From an uncultured Prevotellaceae bacterium (GTDB taxonomy: Bacteria; Bacteroidota; Bacteroidia; Bacteroidales; Muribaculaceae), in assembly GCA_900318345.1 (NCBI GenBank), contig ONKD01000005.1, positions 86,845-150,844 on the forward strand: 64,000 bases of DNA, given 5' to 3'. Every line of letters starts with the position of its first letter. Position 1 is the stretch's first letter. The notes under the pieces were generated by a model. The model made no database searches. It was not told where the DNA came from and saw only the letters and a list, made by a program, of their open reading frames with translations. The position numbers were made by a program, and so were the translations under genes. Shown here one piece after another: positions 13,662 to 24,585 of the stretch.

Positions 13662-16406
13662 TCAGTCGCCGTTAAGCAGCATGTCGATGAGTGCAGTCAC
13701 ATCGGCGATAGTGAACTGGCCGTCACCATTGACGTCGGCAGCAGCCAAGTCATAATTTCCGTTGGTCAACAGCATGTCGATCATTAAAGTCGCATCATTG
13801 ATGGTAACGTTGCCGTCACCATTCATGTCACCGGTTCCTGCGCTGATACCTGTTATGTTGGTAAACAGGCTCCAGTATTCGGCGTTGGCGTAGGCGTTGA
13901 CCGAGGGGGCTGGTACCGTGAGGATGGCATTGGCGTAGTTTTGTTCGTTAAAAACATCTTGGGTTGCCAGGACTGGCGGAGTTGTAGCCATGCAGGTCAC
14001 ATCGATCAATTTGTTATCAAACATGAATGCTTGTCGCCCGATGGACTGGACATTCTTACCGATGACGACACTACGCAGCGAGTCGCATGACCAGAATGCC
14101 TGTTGCTCGATGGTGGTGATGTTATCGGGGATGACGACCCTACTCAGTTTGCGGCAGAAACAGAATGACCTGTCGGTAATGGTTTTGATGCCGCGGCCAA
14201 AGTCCACATCGACCAGATTTTCGCACCCGAAGAATACCGACCCGTGTATCGCCTGCAGGTTATCGGGAAGGGCTACTCTCTCAAGACTCTTGCAGTTGCT
14301 GAATGCCGACGAATAGATGTCGGTGAGGCCAGTTCCAAAATTGATCTCCTTCAAACTGGAGCATTCGGTAAAGCAGCACTCTTGAAGACTCTTCACGCTG
14401 TTAGGGATGTTGAGGGTTTCAAGACTAGTGCAACCTTCAAACGCGTAGAAGTCGATAACCTCGAGAGAGTCACCCAAGAACAGGTCGGTAAGCGATGTGC
14501 AATGCTGGAACGTGTAAACACCGGAGTTCTTCAGCGAGTTGGGCAGCGTGACGGTCCTGAGGTTGGTGCAATCGCTGAAAGTGTCATAGTCAAAACTAGT
14601 AACGTGGCAGTCGCCGAAATACACTTCTTCCAGGCTGGTGCAATAGGTGAACGCATTACCCTCAAGAATTTCCAGCGAGTTGGGGAACTCGACATAGGGC
14701 AGTTTTGTGCATCCGCCAAACGCACCATAACCGATACTCACGAGAGAATTCGACAAAGTTAAACCGGCCATGTTCTCACAATTGGCGAATGCACTACTCT
14801 CGACAGTGGTCACGTTGTCGGGAAGTTCCACCGATATTAATCCGCTAAAGCGGAAGGCATTATCCTCAACCTTGGTGAGACTTCTGGGGAATTCCAAATG
14901 AGCCACACTGCTATAATAAAACGCATACCTGCCGATGGACGTTACACCGTTGGGGACGGTGGAATTGACCGATCCTGCAATCAGTTTGTTGGTGCGGCTA
15001 TCGATGATGGCATTGCAGTTATTGCGAGAATTGTAATAGGGATTTCCGCTCTCTACTGAGATGGCGGGAAGATTTCTGCATTCGGTGGTGATGCCCCATC
15101 CGATAGTCCTGACAGAGCTGGGGATGTTGATTTCATCCAGACCATAGCAACATATGAACACTTGATCTCCTAATCCCAAGAGCGAGTTGGGCAGTGAGAT
15201 GCTTTTCATTCCATGGAGTTTGCTAAAGGCTTGATCATCGATGTATTCCACACCGTCGGGGATGTCGAGGTGGGGCAATTTGAAGCTGTAGTCAAAGCAA
15301 TTTTTGGGAATCACGGTGACATTGTTGCTGATTGTTATGCTGGTCAATTCATAGCAATTTGCAAATGCGCTAGGCTCTATTGTGGTAACCGAGTTGGGCA
15401 TGACAAATTGCTTGATTTTAGAGCAATACTTGAAGGCTCTCGAGCCGATAGTCTTCACGGTGTAGGGGAGAGTGATGCTGCGCAGGTTGGTGCAATTGGC
15501 AAAAGCCTCAGGACAGATAGTTAGAGTGCCGTATTTGATTTCGATGTCGGTACTGTCGGCCATCGTGCCTTTGTACTTATACGCGTTTTTGCCGATATAG
15601 ATCAGGCCGTCGGGCTGATTCTCATACCATGCTGTGCCGATTAAGGCCGAGCCGCCAATATAGGTGAGCGCCCGGGGGAAGCTGATTTCTTCCAGATTGC
15701 TGCAATTATAGAATGCATATTCACCAATGTGAGTTAACGTGCTGGGGAGTGTTATACCCACAAGAGCAGTGCACTTGTTAAAAGCGTAGGGACTGATGCC
15801 CAGCGTGCCGTCCTCGAGTGTGATGCTGGTGCCTTCTGGCATTGTCCCCTTGTATTTGTAGGCAACTCTGCCGGCATAAACCACGCCATCGGGCTTGTTG
15901 GAGAACCATGCTGTGCCATCAAACGTGCCTTCTAAATTGATATAACCAGTATAATTGATGAAGTGGTCGGGGAAGGTGATGTCAGCTAAGTTTACGCAGT
16001 TAAAGAAACACCTTCCACCAATCTCGGTGACACCGTCAGGGATCACAATGCTCGTCAACTGCTTACAGTTGAAAAAGGCGGCTCGGTCGATACGTTTCAG
16101 CGTGCTGGGAAGTGTGATGCTCGTCATACTGTCGCAACTCTCAAATGCGGCCTCGTCGATGCCCGTGACAGTATATTCAGTACCCTCGTATGTGAAAGTT
16201 GCGGGAATCACTACATCGCCACGATACTTGACATGTTCAGGTTTATAACTGGAAATGCCGTCATTGGTGACCGAGACCGTGAACCGGTCGTAGTTGAACT
16301 TGTAAAAAATACCGTCGTGCTGGAAGTCATAGGCACTTGTAATCAGGGTGCCCCCCACCAGCCCCATTAGGAGTAATAATGGTTTAAGGAGTCTAAAGTT
16401 TCTCAT
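13662..16406 (-). CDS. BspA-like leucine-rich repeat protein with C-terminal dockerin-like repeats
   Basis: A 914-residue secreted protein. The signal peptide is about residues 1-26. The body (about 75-810) is a long array of Treponema-type (LRR_5) repeats of about 23 residues, with the pattern ITLPxxLxxIxxxAFxxC; this BspA group often mediates adhesion to host or other bacteria. The last 60 residues form a pair of calcium-loop motifs (GDMNGDGNVTINDATLMIDMLL and a second copy) like type I dockerin. It carries two copies of a GxxxYKYKGTMPEGT-type insertion, which look like an internal duplication. Convergent with the MBL gene. Confidence 0.88.
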   Translation of the reverse strand: MRNFRLLKPLLLLMGLVGGTLITSAYDFQHDGIFYKFNYDRFTVSVTNDGISSYKPEHVKYRGDVVIPATFTYEGTEYTVTGIDEAAFESCDSMTSITLPSTLKRIDRAAFFNCKQLTSIVIPDGVTEIGGRCFFNCVNLADITFPDHFINYTGYINLEGTFDGTAWFSNKPDGVVYAGRVAYKYKGTMPEGTSITLEDGTLGISPYAFNKCTALVGITLPSTLTHIGEYAFYNCSNLEEISFPRALTYIGGSALIGTAWYENQPDGLIYIGKNAYKYKGTMADSTDIEIKYGTLTICPEAFANCTNLRSITLPYTVKTIGSRAFKYCSKIKQFVMPNSVTTIEPSAFANCYELTSITISNNVTVIPKNCFDYSFKLPHLDIPDGVEYIDDQAFSKLHGMKSISLPNSLLGLGDQVFICCYGLDEINIPSSVRTIGWGITTECRNLPAISVESGNPYYNSRNNCNAIIDSRTNKLIAGSVNSTVPNGVTSIGRYAFYYSSVAHLEFPRSLTKVEDNAFRFSGLISVELPDNVTTVESSAFANCENMAGLTLSNSLVSIGYGAFGGCTKLPYVEFPNSLEILEGNAFTYCTSLEEVYFGDCHVTSFDYDTFSDCTNLRTVTLPNSLKNSGVYTFQHCTSLTDLFLGDSLEVIDFYAFEGCTSLETLNIPNSVKSLQECCFTECSSLKEINFGTGLTDIYSSAFSNCKSLERVALPDNLQAIHGSVFFGCENLVDVDFGRGIKTITDRSFCFCRKLSRVVIPDNITTIEQQAFWSCDSLRSVVIGKNVQSIGRQAFMFDNKLIDVTCMATTPPVLATQDVFNEQNYANAILTVPAPSVNAYANAEYWSLFTNITGISAGTGDMNGDGNVTINDATLMIDMLLTNGNYDLAAADVNGDGQFTIADVTALIDMLLNGD

Positions 16407-16465
16407 AATCAATAGTTTTTTTGGATTATTAATGATGGTTGGTAATGATCTCTCGTTGGGAGTCG

Positions 16466-16496
16466 CAAATTTACTGAATTTTGAGCGTGATTCAAA
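16466..16496 (-). promoter_or_regulatory. promoter of BspA-like gene
   Basis: On the minus strand TTTG (16496-16493), a 19-base spacer, and TAAATTTG (16473-16466). It overlaps the gap before the end of the DUF169 gene. Confidence 0.65.
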
Positions 16497-16514
16497 AAGA
16501 AATCCAGTTAAATG

Positions 16515-17225
16515 TTATTCCTGCATGCGGTTTTTCACTCGTTCCCAGGCATGGGAACCAAACAGGAAGCAATCGCGCATCGTGTTTAGCATCGCCCTGA
16601 AGCGGCTCATGGGAACGGTGAAACTCAACTCGTCCTTGCCCACCCATGGGCGCACCGACGGGTCGAACAGCCCTAGGAAACAGCGGTGCCCATGACGGGC
16701 ATTCTCGACGATGGTCATCGAGACCACCGTGCTGCAGCCTGACCCGAACCGCGCCACAACGGCATCGGGCTCGTTAGTGTCATAAAAAGCCCATCCGCAC
16801 AAGCCCGAAAGCATGTCGGGTGTCGCATAGAACATCACGCCCTCAAAGCCGTCGAATGACTCGGCCTGATCGGCCCTGACAAAGTTCAGGTAGGGTTTGC
16901 TGGCGCGGGGCATTTTCAGGCCCTTGACATAGTCGGCGACCATCTCGGGCGAGCGTTTGTATTTCTCGGTCAGCGACACAAACTTGGGCACCCGTTCAGG
17001 CATGTCGCTGAAGCCCGTGTACAGCTTGCCGCCACCGCAGCCTATGACCTCGGCGCTCAGGCTCACAGGTGTGCCCTCACGTGCCGCTTGCAGCCCCTTG
17101 AAAAAGCATCCGCCAATCTTTGCCGTGTCGGCTAGGGCCTCATCGCTGTAGCCAAACAGCAAGGGCAGCTGCGCGTTCCCCCCGAAGGCCTCGCGGTAAC
17201 TCTCGATAAATCCATTCAAATCCAT
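16515..17225 (-). CDS. DUF169 family protein
   Basis: A 236-residue cytoplasmic protein of the DUF169 family (PF02596). The recognisable features are a C-G-G-G cluster (VIGCGGGKLYTGF, about residues 61-73), the ADYVKGL segment, and GSGCSTVVS near residue 165. Members are found widely in bacteria and archaea but have no firm biochemical role; the conserved cysteines hint at metal or cofactor binding. The start is ATG 17225. Divergent from the nuo-atp operon and transcribed from its own promoter. Confidence 0.78.
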   Translation of the reverse strand: MDLNGFIESYREAFGGNAQLPLLFGYSDEALADTAKIGGCFFKGLQAAREGTPVSLSAEVIGCGGGKLYTGFSDMPERVPKFVSLTEKYKRSPEMVADYVKGLKMPRASKPYLNFVRADQAESFDGFEGVMFYATPDMLSGLCGWAFYDTNEPDAVVARFGSGCSTVVSMTIVENARHGHRCFLGLFDPSVRPWVGKDELSFTVPMSRFRAMLNTMRDCFLFGSHAWERVKNRMQE

Positions 17226-17252
17226 AGTGCTCAATATTTTGTTAATCACTTG

Positions 17253-17284
17253 CAAATTTAGTAATAAAATTCAAATTGCCACAA
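17253..17284 (-). promoter_or_regulatory. promoter of DUF169 gene
   Basis: On the minus strand a TTG (17284-17282) is followed after 21 bases by TAAATTTG (17260-17253), 27 bases before the start codon. Confidence 0.55.
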
Positions 17285-17397
17285 TTTGAGGCCCAAAAAA
17301 TCTGGTTATTTACTATTGGAAACAATAGTGTTGATGGCGCTGGAGAATAAAATGGATGTTAACTTGTTAACAAGTGCAAAAATACGTGGGAAAAAGG

Positions 17398-17428
17398 TTG
17401 CTTATATTATTAATTTTATGTAAATTTG
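17398..17428 (+). promoter_or_regulatory. promoter of the nuo-atp-nuo operon
   Basis: TTG (17398-17400), a 20-base AT-rich spacer, and TAAATTTG (17421-17428). It gives a leader of about 125 bases before nuoA, containing a small CACTT/AAGTG hairpin. It is the only good promoter found for the 18 genes that follow. Bases 17285-17397 hold no other signal that was recognised. Confidence 0.7.
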
Positions 17429-17562
17429 CACCGCATTTCGGGCATTGCTGCATTGTGTTTCACTTGTGTGGAAGCATAAGTGATTGTGCAGTAGTGGCTT
17501 TGATGTGTAGATGTTTTAAACCTGCCAAAAATTAACAAAACAAAATAAAGTAATCTTCTTTT

Positions 17563-17937
17563 ATGGATTTTTCAATTTTCGGAGTACAGAGCACGACTTT
17601 AGCGATTACAGCGGCGTTGACTGGTGTGTTGCTGGTGGTTGGCGCCCTGGTCATCGCGTGGCTGATAGGCCCGCGCAGTTACACTGAGAAGAAAGGCGAA
17701 CCGTTTGAGTGCGGTATTCCCACTCGCGGTGATTCGATGGCTCAGTATCATGTGGGCTATTACCTGTTTGCCATCCTGTTCCTGATGTTTGACGTGGAGA
17801 CGGTCTTCCTGTTCCCCTGGGCAACCATCTGTAAGAACATTGGCAGCCAGGCGCTGCTCGCCGTGGGAACTTTCCTTGTTATTCTCTTTTTAGGTCTGGC
17901 TTATGCCTGGAAGAAAGGAGCGTTGAGATGGAAGTGA
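17563..17937 (+). CDS. nuoA: NADH-quinone oxidoreductase (complex I) subunit A
   Basis: A 124-residue membrane subunit of the proton-pumping arm with three hydrophobic helices. It has the NuoA signatures: KKGEPFECGIP near residue 45 and YYLFAILFLMFDVETVFLFPWA at about 66-87. Length is normal for the family. First gene of the long nuo-atp-nuo operon; its end overlaps nuoB by 10 bases, so translation is coupled. Confidence 0.95.
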   Translation: MDFSIFGVQSTTLAITAALTGVLLVVGALVIAWLIGPRSYTEKKGEPFECGIPTRGDSMAQYHVGYYLFAILFLMFDVETVFLFPWATICKNIGSQALLAVGTFLVILFLGLAYAWKKGALRWK

Positions 17938-18527
17938 AAATCAAGTCGATGAAGCATGAGGACTTCAAGGACAATGAGTATATCGATAACCTGGTAGAGC
18001 AACTGCGCGCTGGCGGCACCAACATCATCGTTGGCAAGCTGGACCAGTTGATGAACTGGGGTGTGAGCAACTCGTTGTGGCCGCTGTGTTTCGGTACCAG
18101 CTGCTGCGCCATCGAGTTCATGTGCCTGGGCGCTGCCCGTTACGACATGGCCCGTTACGGCTTTGAGGTGGCCCGCAACAGTCCCCGTCAGGCCGACTAC
18201 ATCATGTGCCAGGGAACCATCAACTACCGCATGGCTCCCGCGTTGAAGCGCCTGTATGAGCAGATGGCCGAGCCCAAGTATGTCATTGCCTGTGGCTCAT
18301 GCACCGTTAGCGGAGGCCCGTTCAAGAACAGCTACTGTGTGGTCAAGGGTGTTGACGAGATCATCCCCGTTGACGTTTACCTGCCTGGCTGTCCGCCCCG
18401 TCCCGAGGCCTTCTTCTATGCCCTGATGCAGTTGCAGCGCAAGATCAAGGTGCAGAAGTACTTTGGCGGCGTGAACCGCAAGGAGAAAATGTCGGACCTC
18501 AAGTATGTGAAGGAGGAAACGAAATAA
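17928..18527 (+). CDS. nuoB: complex I subunit B, terminal Fe-S (N2) subunit
   Basis: A 199-residue peripheral subunit that carries cluster N2, the last iron-sulfur centre before quinone. The four ligands are present: C59 and C60 (TSCCAIEF), C125 (CGSC) and C155 (PGCPPRP). Additional cysteines occur at C94, C122 and C137. The C-terminal extension (about 170-199) is Lys-rich. It overlaps nuoA by 10 bases. The spacer to nuoCD holds an array of 7-nt repeats. Confidence 0.95.
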   Translation: MEVKIKSMKHEDFKDNEYIDNLVEQLRAGGTNIIVGKLDQLMNWGVSNSLWPLCFGTSCCAIEFMCLGAARYDMARYGFEVARNSPRQADYIMCQGTINYRMAPALKRLYEQMAEPKYVIACGSCTVSGGPFKNSYCVVKGVDEIIPVDVYLPGCPPRPEAFFYALMQLQRKIKVQKYFGGVNRKEKMSDLKYVKEETK

Positions 18528-18538
18528 ACCTAACGTCA

Positions 18539-18594
18539 ACTAAGTACTAGAAACTAAAGACTAGTGACTAGCGACTAATGACTAGAGACTAAAT
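18539..18594 (+). repeat. eight tandem 7-nt repeats between nuoB and nuoCD
   Basis: Eight units in perfect 7-base register fill 56 of the 87 spacer bases. Each begins ACTA, followed by A or G and two variable bases (for example ACTAAAG, ACTAGTG, ACTAGCG). The array starts 12 bases after the nuoB stop and ends 20 bases before the nuoCD start. Confidence 0.9.
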
Positions 18595-18614
18595 CAGATA
18601 AAAATCCATTAAAT

Positions 18615-20249
18615 ATGGCAGAGATACAAGACAAAATCACCCAGTTGTGCCCCCAGGCCCAAATCGATACCACAGGCGAGTTCCTGCTGGTGACCGTGGC
18701 CGACGCTCAGTGGCACGATTTGGCGCGCGCCCTCAAGACCCAGTTGCACTTTGACTACCTCACCGCTGTGGTGGGCATGGAGTGGCCCGATGCCCGTGGA
18801 TGTGTTTATTACTTAACCAACACCGACACCCAGGAGGTTATTCACGTCAAGGTGACCGCCCCCGACCGTGAGCAGCCCCGCCTGCACTCGGTAGTGGACG
18901 TGTGGCCCGTGGCCAACTTCCAGGAGCGCGAGGTGTATGACTTCTTTGGCATCGTGTTTATCGGTCACCCCGACATGCGCCGCATGTTCCTGCGCAACGA
19001 TTGGGTGGGCTACCCCCTGCGCAAGGATTATGATCCCGCTACCAACCCCCTGCGTCTCGAGGATGAGACTAATGAGGACTATACCTGCCGTTGGGTCGAG
19101 GACAAGAACGGCAAGGTGAAGAAGGTGGACGGCAAGGTGTTTGAGGACGATGAGTATGTCGTCAACGTGGGTCCGCAGCACCCCTCAACCCATGGTGTGA
19201 TGCGCTACCGTGCCAGCCTGGATGGCGAGGTGGTCAAGAAGATTGATGTCGTGAGCGGTTATATCCATCGCGGTATCGAGAAGATGTGTGAAGACCTCAC
19301 CTATCCCCAGATGCTGCTCTACACCGAGCGCATGGACTACATGGCTGCCCACATCAACCGCCACTGCATGTGCCTGTGTGTCGAGAAAGCCCTCGGGTTG
19401 GAGGTGCCCCGCCGTGCCGAGCTCATCCGCTTGATGATGGACGAGCTGATGCGTCTCTCGTCTCACCTGTTGAGTTACGGTTGCTTGACCATGGACCAGG
19501 GCGCCACCACGGCATTCTTCTATGGTTTCCGCGACCGCGAGTTGATTTACGATATCTTTGACCGCACCTGCGGCGCCCGCATGTCGATGAGTTACAGCAC
19601 CATCGGCGGCGTGGTTGCCGATGTGCATGAGGACTTCATCAAGGACGTGCGTCACGCCTGTGACGTGATTGAGAAGAACCTCAAGGAATACCACAAGCTA
19701 TTCACTGGCAACGTCATCGCTGTGAACCGCATGACTGGCGTGGGCACCCTGAGCAAGCAGGATGCCATCGATTACGCCATCACTGGCCCGTCTGGCCGTG
19801 CCAGCGGTGTGCACTGCGACGTGCGCAAGACCCATCCTTACTCGTTGTACAACGAGTTTGACTTTGATGAGGTGATTTACCAGAATGGCGACTCGATGGA
19901 TCGCTACATGGTGCGCATGAAGGAGATGGAGCAGTGCATCAAGATCCTGCGCCAGGCTTGTGACAAGCTCGAGGCCGAGGGCATCCAGGGCGAGTACATT
20001 GCTCCCAAGGTGCCCAAGATGATGAAACTGCCCGTCGGTCACTGGTACCAGCAGGTAGAAGCCAGCCGCGGCGCCTTTGGCGTTTACATCGAGAGCGATG
20101 GCAACACCAAACCCGTGCGCGTTCATTTCCAGTCGCCGTGCTTCAACCTCATCGGCGTGGTTGACCTCACTTGCCGTGACAACCTGATCGCCGACTTGAT
20201 CACCATCACCGCATCGCTCGATTTCGTCATCCCTGACATCGACCGATAA
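18615..20249 (+). CDS. nuoCD: fused complex I subunits C and D
   Basis: A 544-residue fusion. Residues 1 to about 150 are the NuoC (30-kDa) domain with its signature EREVYDFFGIVFIGHPDMRR (about 104-123) and PLRKDY. A charged linker follows, and NuoD (49-kDa) runs from about 180 to the end, with GPQHPSTHG at 186-194, the quinone-site HRGIEK, and the usual PDIDR terminus. NuoD and NuoB together form the quinone-reducing site. The fusion is common in Bacteroidetes and enterobacteria. The 87-base gap before it is filled mostly by heptamer repeats. Confidence 0.95.
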   Translation: MAEIQDKITQLCPQAQIDTTGEFLLVTVADAQWHDLARALKTQLHFDYLTAVVGMEWPDARGCVYYLTNTDTQEVIHVKVTAPDREQPRLHSVVDVWPVANFQEREVYDFFGIVFIGHPDMRRMFLRNDWVGYPLRKDYDPATNPLRLEDETNEDYTCRWVEDKNGKVKKVDGKVFEDDEYVVNVGPQHPSTHGVMRYRASLDGEVVKKIDVVSGYIHRGIEKMCEDLTYPQMLLYTERMDYMAAHINRHCMCLCVEKALGLEVPRRAELIRLMMDELMRLSSHLLSYGCLTMDQGATTAFFYGFRDRELIYDIFDRTCGARMSMSYSTIGGVVADVHEDFIKDVRHACDVIEKNLKEYHKLFTGNVIAVNRMTGVGTLSKQDAIDYAITGPSGRASGVHCDVRKTHPYSLYNEFDFDEVIYQNGDSMDRYMVRMKEMEQCIKILRQACDKLEAEGIQGEYIAPKVPKMMKLPVGHWYQQVEASRGAFGVYIESDGNTKPVRVHFQSPCFNLIGVVDLTCRDNLIADLITITASLDFVIPDIDR

Positions 20250-20295
20250 TCAACGAGTTAATTTAGAACGAACATAACCTCAAAAGAATAAAGAT

Positions 20296-21378
20296 ATGTT
20301 TGACTTTGGAATAGTCACAAATTGGATTCATGAGTTCTTGATGCGTTTCATGCCCGCATGGCTCACCACCACCGTCGAGTGTGTGCTGGTGGCTGTGGGT
20401 CTGCTGGTGGCTTACTCGCTCATCGCCATGTTCTACATCTTCTACGAGCGCAAGGTGTGTGGTTGGATTCAGTGCCGTCTGGGCCCGATGCGTGTGGGTA
20501 AGTGGGGCTTGCTCCAGGTGTTTGCCGACGTGATCAAGATTCTGCAAAAGGAGTTGATCACCCTGTGGCACACCGACAAGTTCTTGTTCAAGCTGGCTCC
20601 CTATCTGGTGCTCATCGCTTCGATGCTCACTTTTGCCTGCCTGCCGTGGGGTAAGGGTCTGCAGATTGTTGACATGAACATCGGCGTGTTCTTTGTCGTT
20701 GCCGTGTCGTCGATCGGTGTGTTGGGCATCCTGCTCGCCGGTTGGGCAAGTAACAGCAAGTACACCCTGATAGGCGCTATGCGTAGTGGTGCCCAGATGA
20801 TCAGCTACGAGTTGAGCTGCGGCATCTCCATCCTGACGATTGTGTGTCTGGCAGGCACCATGTCCATCACGGGCATTGTCGAGGCTCAGGCTGACGGCTG
20901 GTTCCTGTTCAAGGGCCACCTGCCCGCGATACTCGCGTTCATTATTTATATCATCGCCGCCAATGCCGAGAACAACCGTGGCCCGTTTGACCTCCCCGAG
21001 GCCGAGCACGAGTTGACGGCCGGTTACCACACCGAGTACTCGGGTATCCACTTCGGCTTCTTCTATCTGGCCGAGTACCTCAACCTGTTTATTGTGTCGG
21101 GTATCGCCGCGCTGCTCTTCCTGGGCGGCTGGATGCCCTTGCATATCCCCGGTTGGGAAGGCTTCAACACCGTGATGGACTATATTCCCAGCGTGGTATG
21201 GTTCCTGGGCAAGGCCTTCTTCATGACCTTTATCTTCATGTGGATCCGCTGGTCGTTCCCGCGCGTGCGCATCGACCAGATGCTTGCGCTGGAGTGGCGT
21301 TACCTGATGCCCATCGGCCTGGTGAACCTGGTGGTGATGGCCATTATCGTTACCCAGGGCTGGTACTTTGGCGCTTGA
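20296..21378 (+). CDS. nuoH: complex I subunit H
   Basis: A 360-residue membrane subunit that links the quinone site to the proton-pumping arm. It has about eight hydrophobic helices and the family signatures [15 protein letters not shown] (about 50-64) and [23 protein letters not shown] (about 234-256). The next gene of a standard nuo operon (nuoI) is not here: atpD follows after 51 bases with no promoter or terminator between. Confidence 0.95.
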   Translation: MFDFGIVTNWIHEFLMRFMPAWLTTTVECVLVAVGLLVAYSLIAMFYIFYERKVCGWIQCRLGPMRVGKWGLLQVFADVIKILQKELITLWHTDKFLFKLAPYLVLIASMLTFACLPWGKGLQIVDMNIGVFFVVAVSSIGVLGILLAGWASNSKYTLIGAMRSGAQMISYELSCGISILTIVCLAGTMSITGIVEAQADGWFLFKGHLPAILAFIIYIIAANAENNRGPFDLPEAEHELTAGYHTEYSGIHFGFFYLAEYLNLFIVSGIAALLFLGGWMPLHIPGWEGFNTVMDYIPSVVWFLGKAFFMTFIFMWIRWSFPRVRIDQMLALEWRYLMPIGLVNLVVMAIIVTQGWYFGA

Positions 21379-21411
21379 TTTTAGTAGCTAACAACAATAA
21401 TACAACAATAA

Positions 21412-22929
<1,518 letters not shown>

Positions 22930-22958
22930 AGTAGAGAAATACATTATTTATATATAAC

Positions 22959-23192
22959 ATGACACTGAAAATCATATCGGCTGAACAAATCGAGTTTGAA
23001 GGCACTGTCGAGCAGGTGACCCTGCCCGGCGTCATGGGTAGCTTCCAGGTGCTGAAAAACCATGCCGCACTCATCGCTGCCCTCACGGCGGGACGCATGA
23101 GCTATGTGGCCGATGGCCAGACCGTGGAGCGAGACATCCACGGTGGTGTGGCCGATGTCAAGGATAATGTGGTGTCGGTGTGCTTGTATTGA
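22959..23192 (+). CDS. atpC: ATP synthase subunit epsilon, short form
   Basis: A 77-residue protein consisting only of the N-terminal beta-sandwich of epsilon (MTLKIISAEQIEFEGTV, then LPGVMGSFQVLKNHAALIAAL). The usual C-terminal helical pair (to about 130-140 residues) is absent. In other bacteria that part folds up to inhibit ATP hydrolysis, so this enzyme must lack that brake or use another. Short epsilon is usual in Bacteroidetes. It lies 29 bases after atpD. Confidence 0.93.
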   Translation: MTLKIISAEQIEFEGTVEQVTLPGVMGSFQVLKNHAALIAALTAGRMSYVADGQTVERDIHGGVADVKDNVVSVCLY

Positions 23193-23202
23193 CAGTGAAT
23201 CT

Positions 23203-24276
23203 ATGAAAAGCAAGATCATAACCGCTATTGTCGCGCTAGTGATTGTCGCGTTGATGGGATGGGGCTATTACAGCTCGGCCCAGCACCGCGCTCATGGCCA
23301 CACCAGCGAGCTCAACCCCAAGGAGACCATCTTTGAGCACTTGGGTGATGCCTACGGCTGGGAGGTACCATTCAATCACAGCGTGCGCATCCCGTTGCCC
23401 ATCATCGTGTGGGGGCAGGACGGCTTGCACTGCTTCATGAGCAACCGCATCACTGGCGGCGAGACCTATGACGGCTTCAAGATCTCGACGAGCGAGGAGC
23501 ATCACGGCAAGGTCGTGCAAGTCATGGACGACGGCTCGGAGGTGCGCCCCTGGGACTTCTCGATCACCAAGAATGTGGCAGGCATCTTCATTGCCGCATT
23601 GCTCGTGATAGGGATGGTGATGGCCCTCAAGCGCTGGTATGTCCGCAACGGCATGAAGGCGCCTCGAGGGGGCAAAGGCTTCTTGGAACTGGTGGTGGAC
23701 TTCGTCTATGGCGACACCATCCGCCCCATCCTGGGCAAGCATGCGCCCAAGTATGCGCCCTACCTGCTCACCGCCTTCTTCTTCATCTTGACGATGAACC
23801 TGCTGGGACTGATTGTCATCTTCCCTGGCGGTGCTAACTTGACCGGCAACATCGCTGTGACGCTGGTGCTGGCCGTGTTGACCTTCCTGATTACCACCTT
23901 CAGCGGCACGCGCGAGTACTGGAAGGAAATCTTCTGGCCCGAGGTGCCCATGGCGCTCAAGTGTCCCGTGCCCATGATGCAGCTCATCGAGGTGCTGGGC
24001 ATGTTCACCAAGCCGCTTGCCCTGATGGTCCGTCTGTTTGCCAACATGATGAGTGGCCACATGGTAGTCCTCGTGTTGGTGTTGCTCATCTTTATTTTCA
24101 CCAACCTCTTCGGTGTGGGTGTGGGCGTTGGCACGAGCGTCTTCTCGGTGGCCTTCACGCTGTTCATGCTCTTGCTTGATGTGCTGGTGAGCTTTATCCA
24201 GGCCTATGTGTTTACTATCCTGAGCACCATCTTCATCTCGATGGCCCTCGTGGAACCTCATCACAAGGAGGCCTAA
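23203..24276 (+). CDS. atpB: ATP synthase subunit a
   Basis: A 357-residue membrane subunit forming the proton half-channels. It is long for the family because of an N-terminal periplasmic part (about residues 25-120) after the first helix, as in other Bacteroidetes. The essential arginine is in PLALMVRLFANMMSGH (about R277). The start is ATG 23203: the frame is open further upstream but overlaps atpC. The gap to atpC is only 10 bases, leaving no room for the small gene often found between atpC and atpB in Bacteroides. The C-terminus is HHKEA. Confidence 0.94.
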   Translation: MKSKIITAIVALVIVALMGWGYYSSAQHRAHGHTSELNPKETIFEHLGDAYGWEVPFNHSVRIPLPIIVWGQDGLHCFMSNRITGGETYDGFKISTSEEHHGKVVQVMDDGSEVRPWDFSITKNVAGIFIAALLVIGMVMALKRWYVRNGMKAPRGGKGFLELVVDFVYGDTIRPILGKHAPKYAPYLLTAFFFILTMNLLGLIVIFPGGANLTGNIAVTLVLAVLTFLITTFSGTREYWKEIFWPEVPMALKCPVPMMQLIEVLGMFTKPLALMVRLFANMMSGHMVVLVLVLLIFIFTNLFGVGVGVGTSVFSVAFTLFMLLLDVLVSFIQAYVFTILSTIFISMALVEPHHKEA

Positions 24277-24330
24277 AAAAACTAGAATTACAACAAATAA
24301 AAAATATTAACAACAAAAAACTTTAGTACT

Positions 24331-24570
24331 ATGTTAGGAATGATTTTATTAGAAGCTATGGCCAACCTTGGCGCAGCTATTGGAGCAGGTATCGCAGCTA
24401 TCGCAGCTGGTATCGGTATTGGTAGGATTGGTGGCAGTGCCATGGAGGCAATCGCCCGCCAGCCCGAATCTACTGGCGATATCCGTAGCAACATGATTGT
24501 TATCGCCGCGCTGATCGAGGGTGTTGCTTTCCTTGCCCTGATCGTGTGTGTGCTTGCTATTATCATGTAA
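24331..24570 (+). CDS. atpE: ATP synthase subunit c
   Basis: A 79-residue two-helix hairpin that makes the rotor ring. The loop is ARQPE (42-46) and the ion-binding carboxylate is E63 (LIEGVAF). The position equal to Gln32 of the sodium-type ring of Ilyobacter is I30, and the residue after E63 is Gly rather than Ser/Thr, so a proton-type ring is expected (inference). The 54-base spacer before it is A-rich. Confidence 0.95.
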   Translation: MLGMILLEAMANLGAAIGAGIAAIAAGIGIGRIGGSAMEAIARQPESTGDIRSNMIVIAALIEGVAFLALIVCVLAIIM

Positions 24571-24585
24571 TTATTCAAGGCTCAG

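Noticed and set aside
18539..18594. Short repeat arrays (also at 53320, 54392 and 62258) as CRISPR arrays
   Set aside because: The period is 7 or 9 bases with no spacers and no cas genes.
23104..23202. Longer AtpB start overlapping atpC
   Set aside because: Added residues are not signal-like or homologous, and ATG 23203 gives the usual N-terminal helix.
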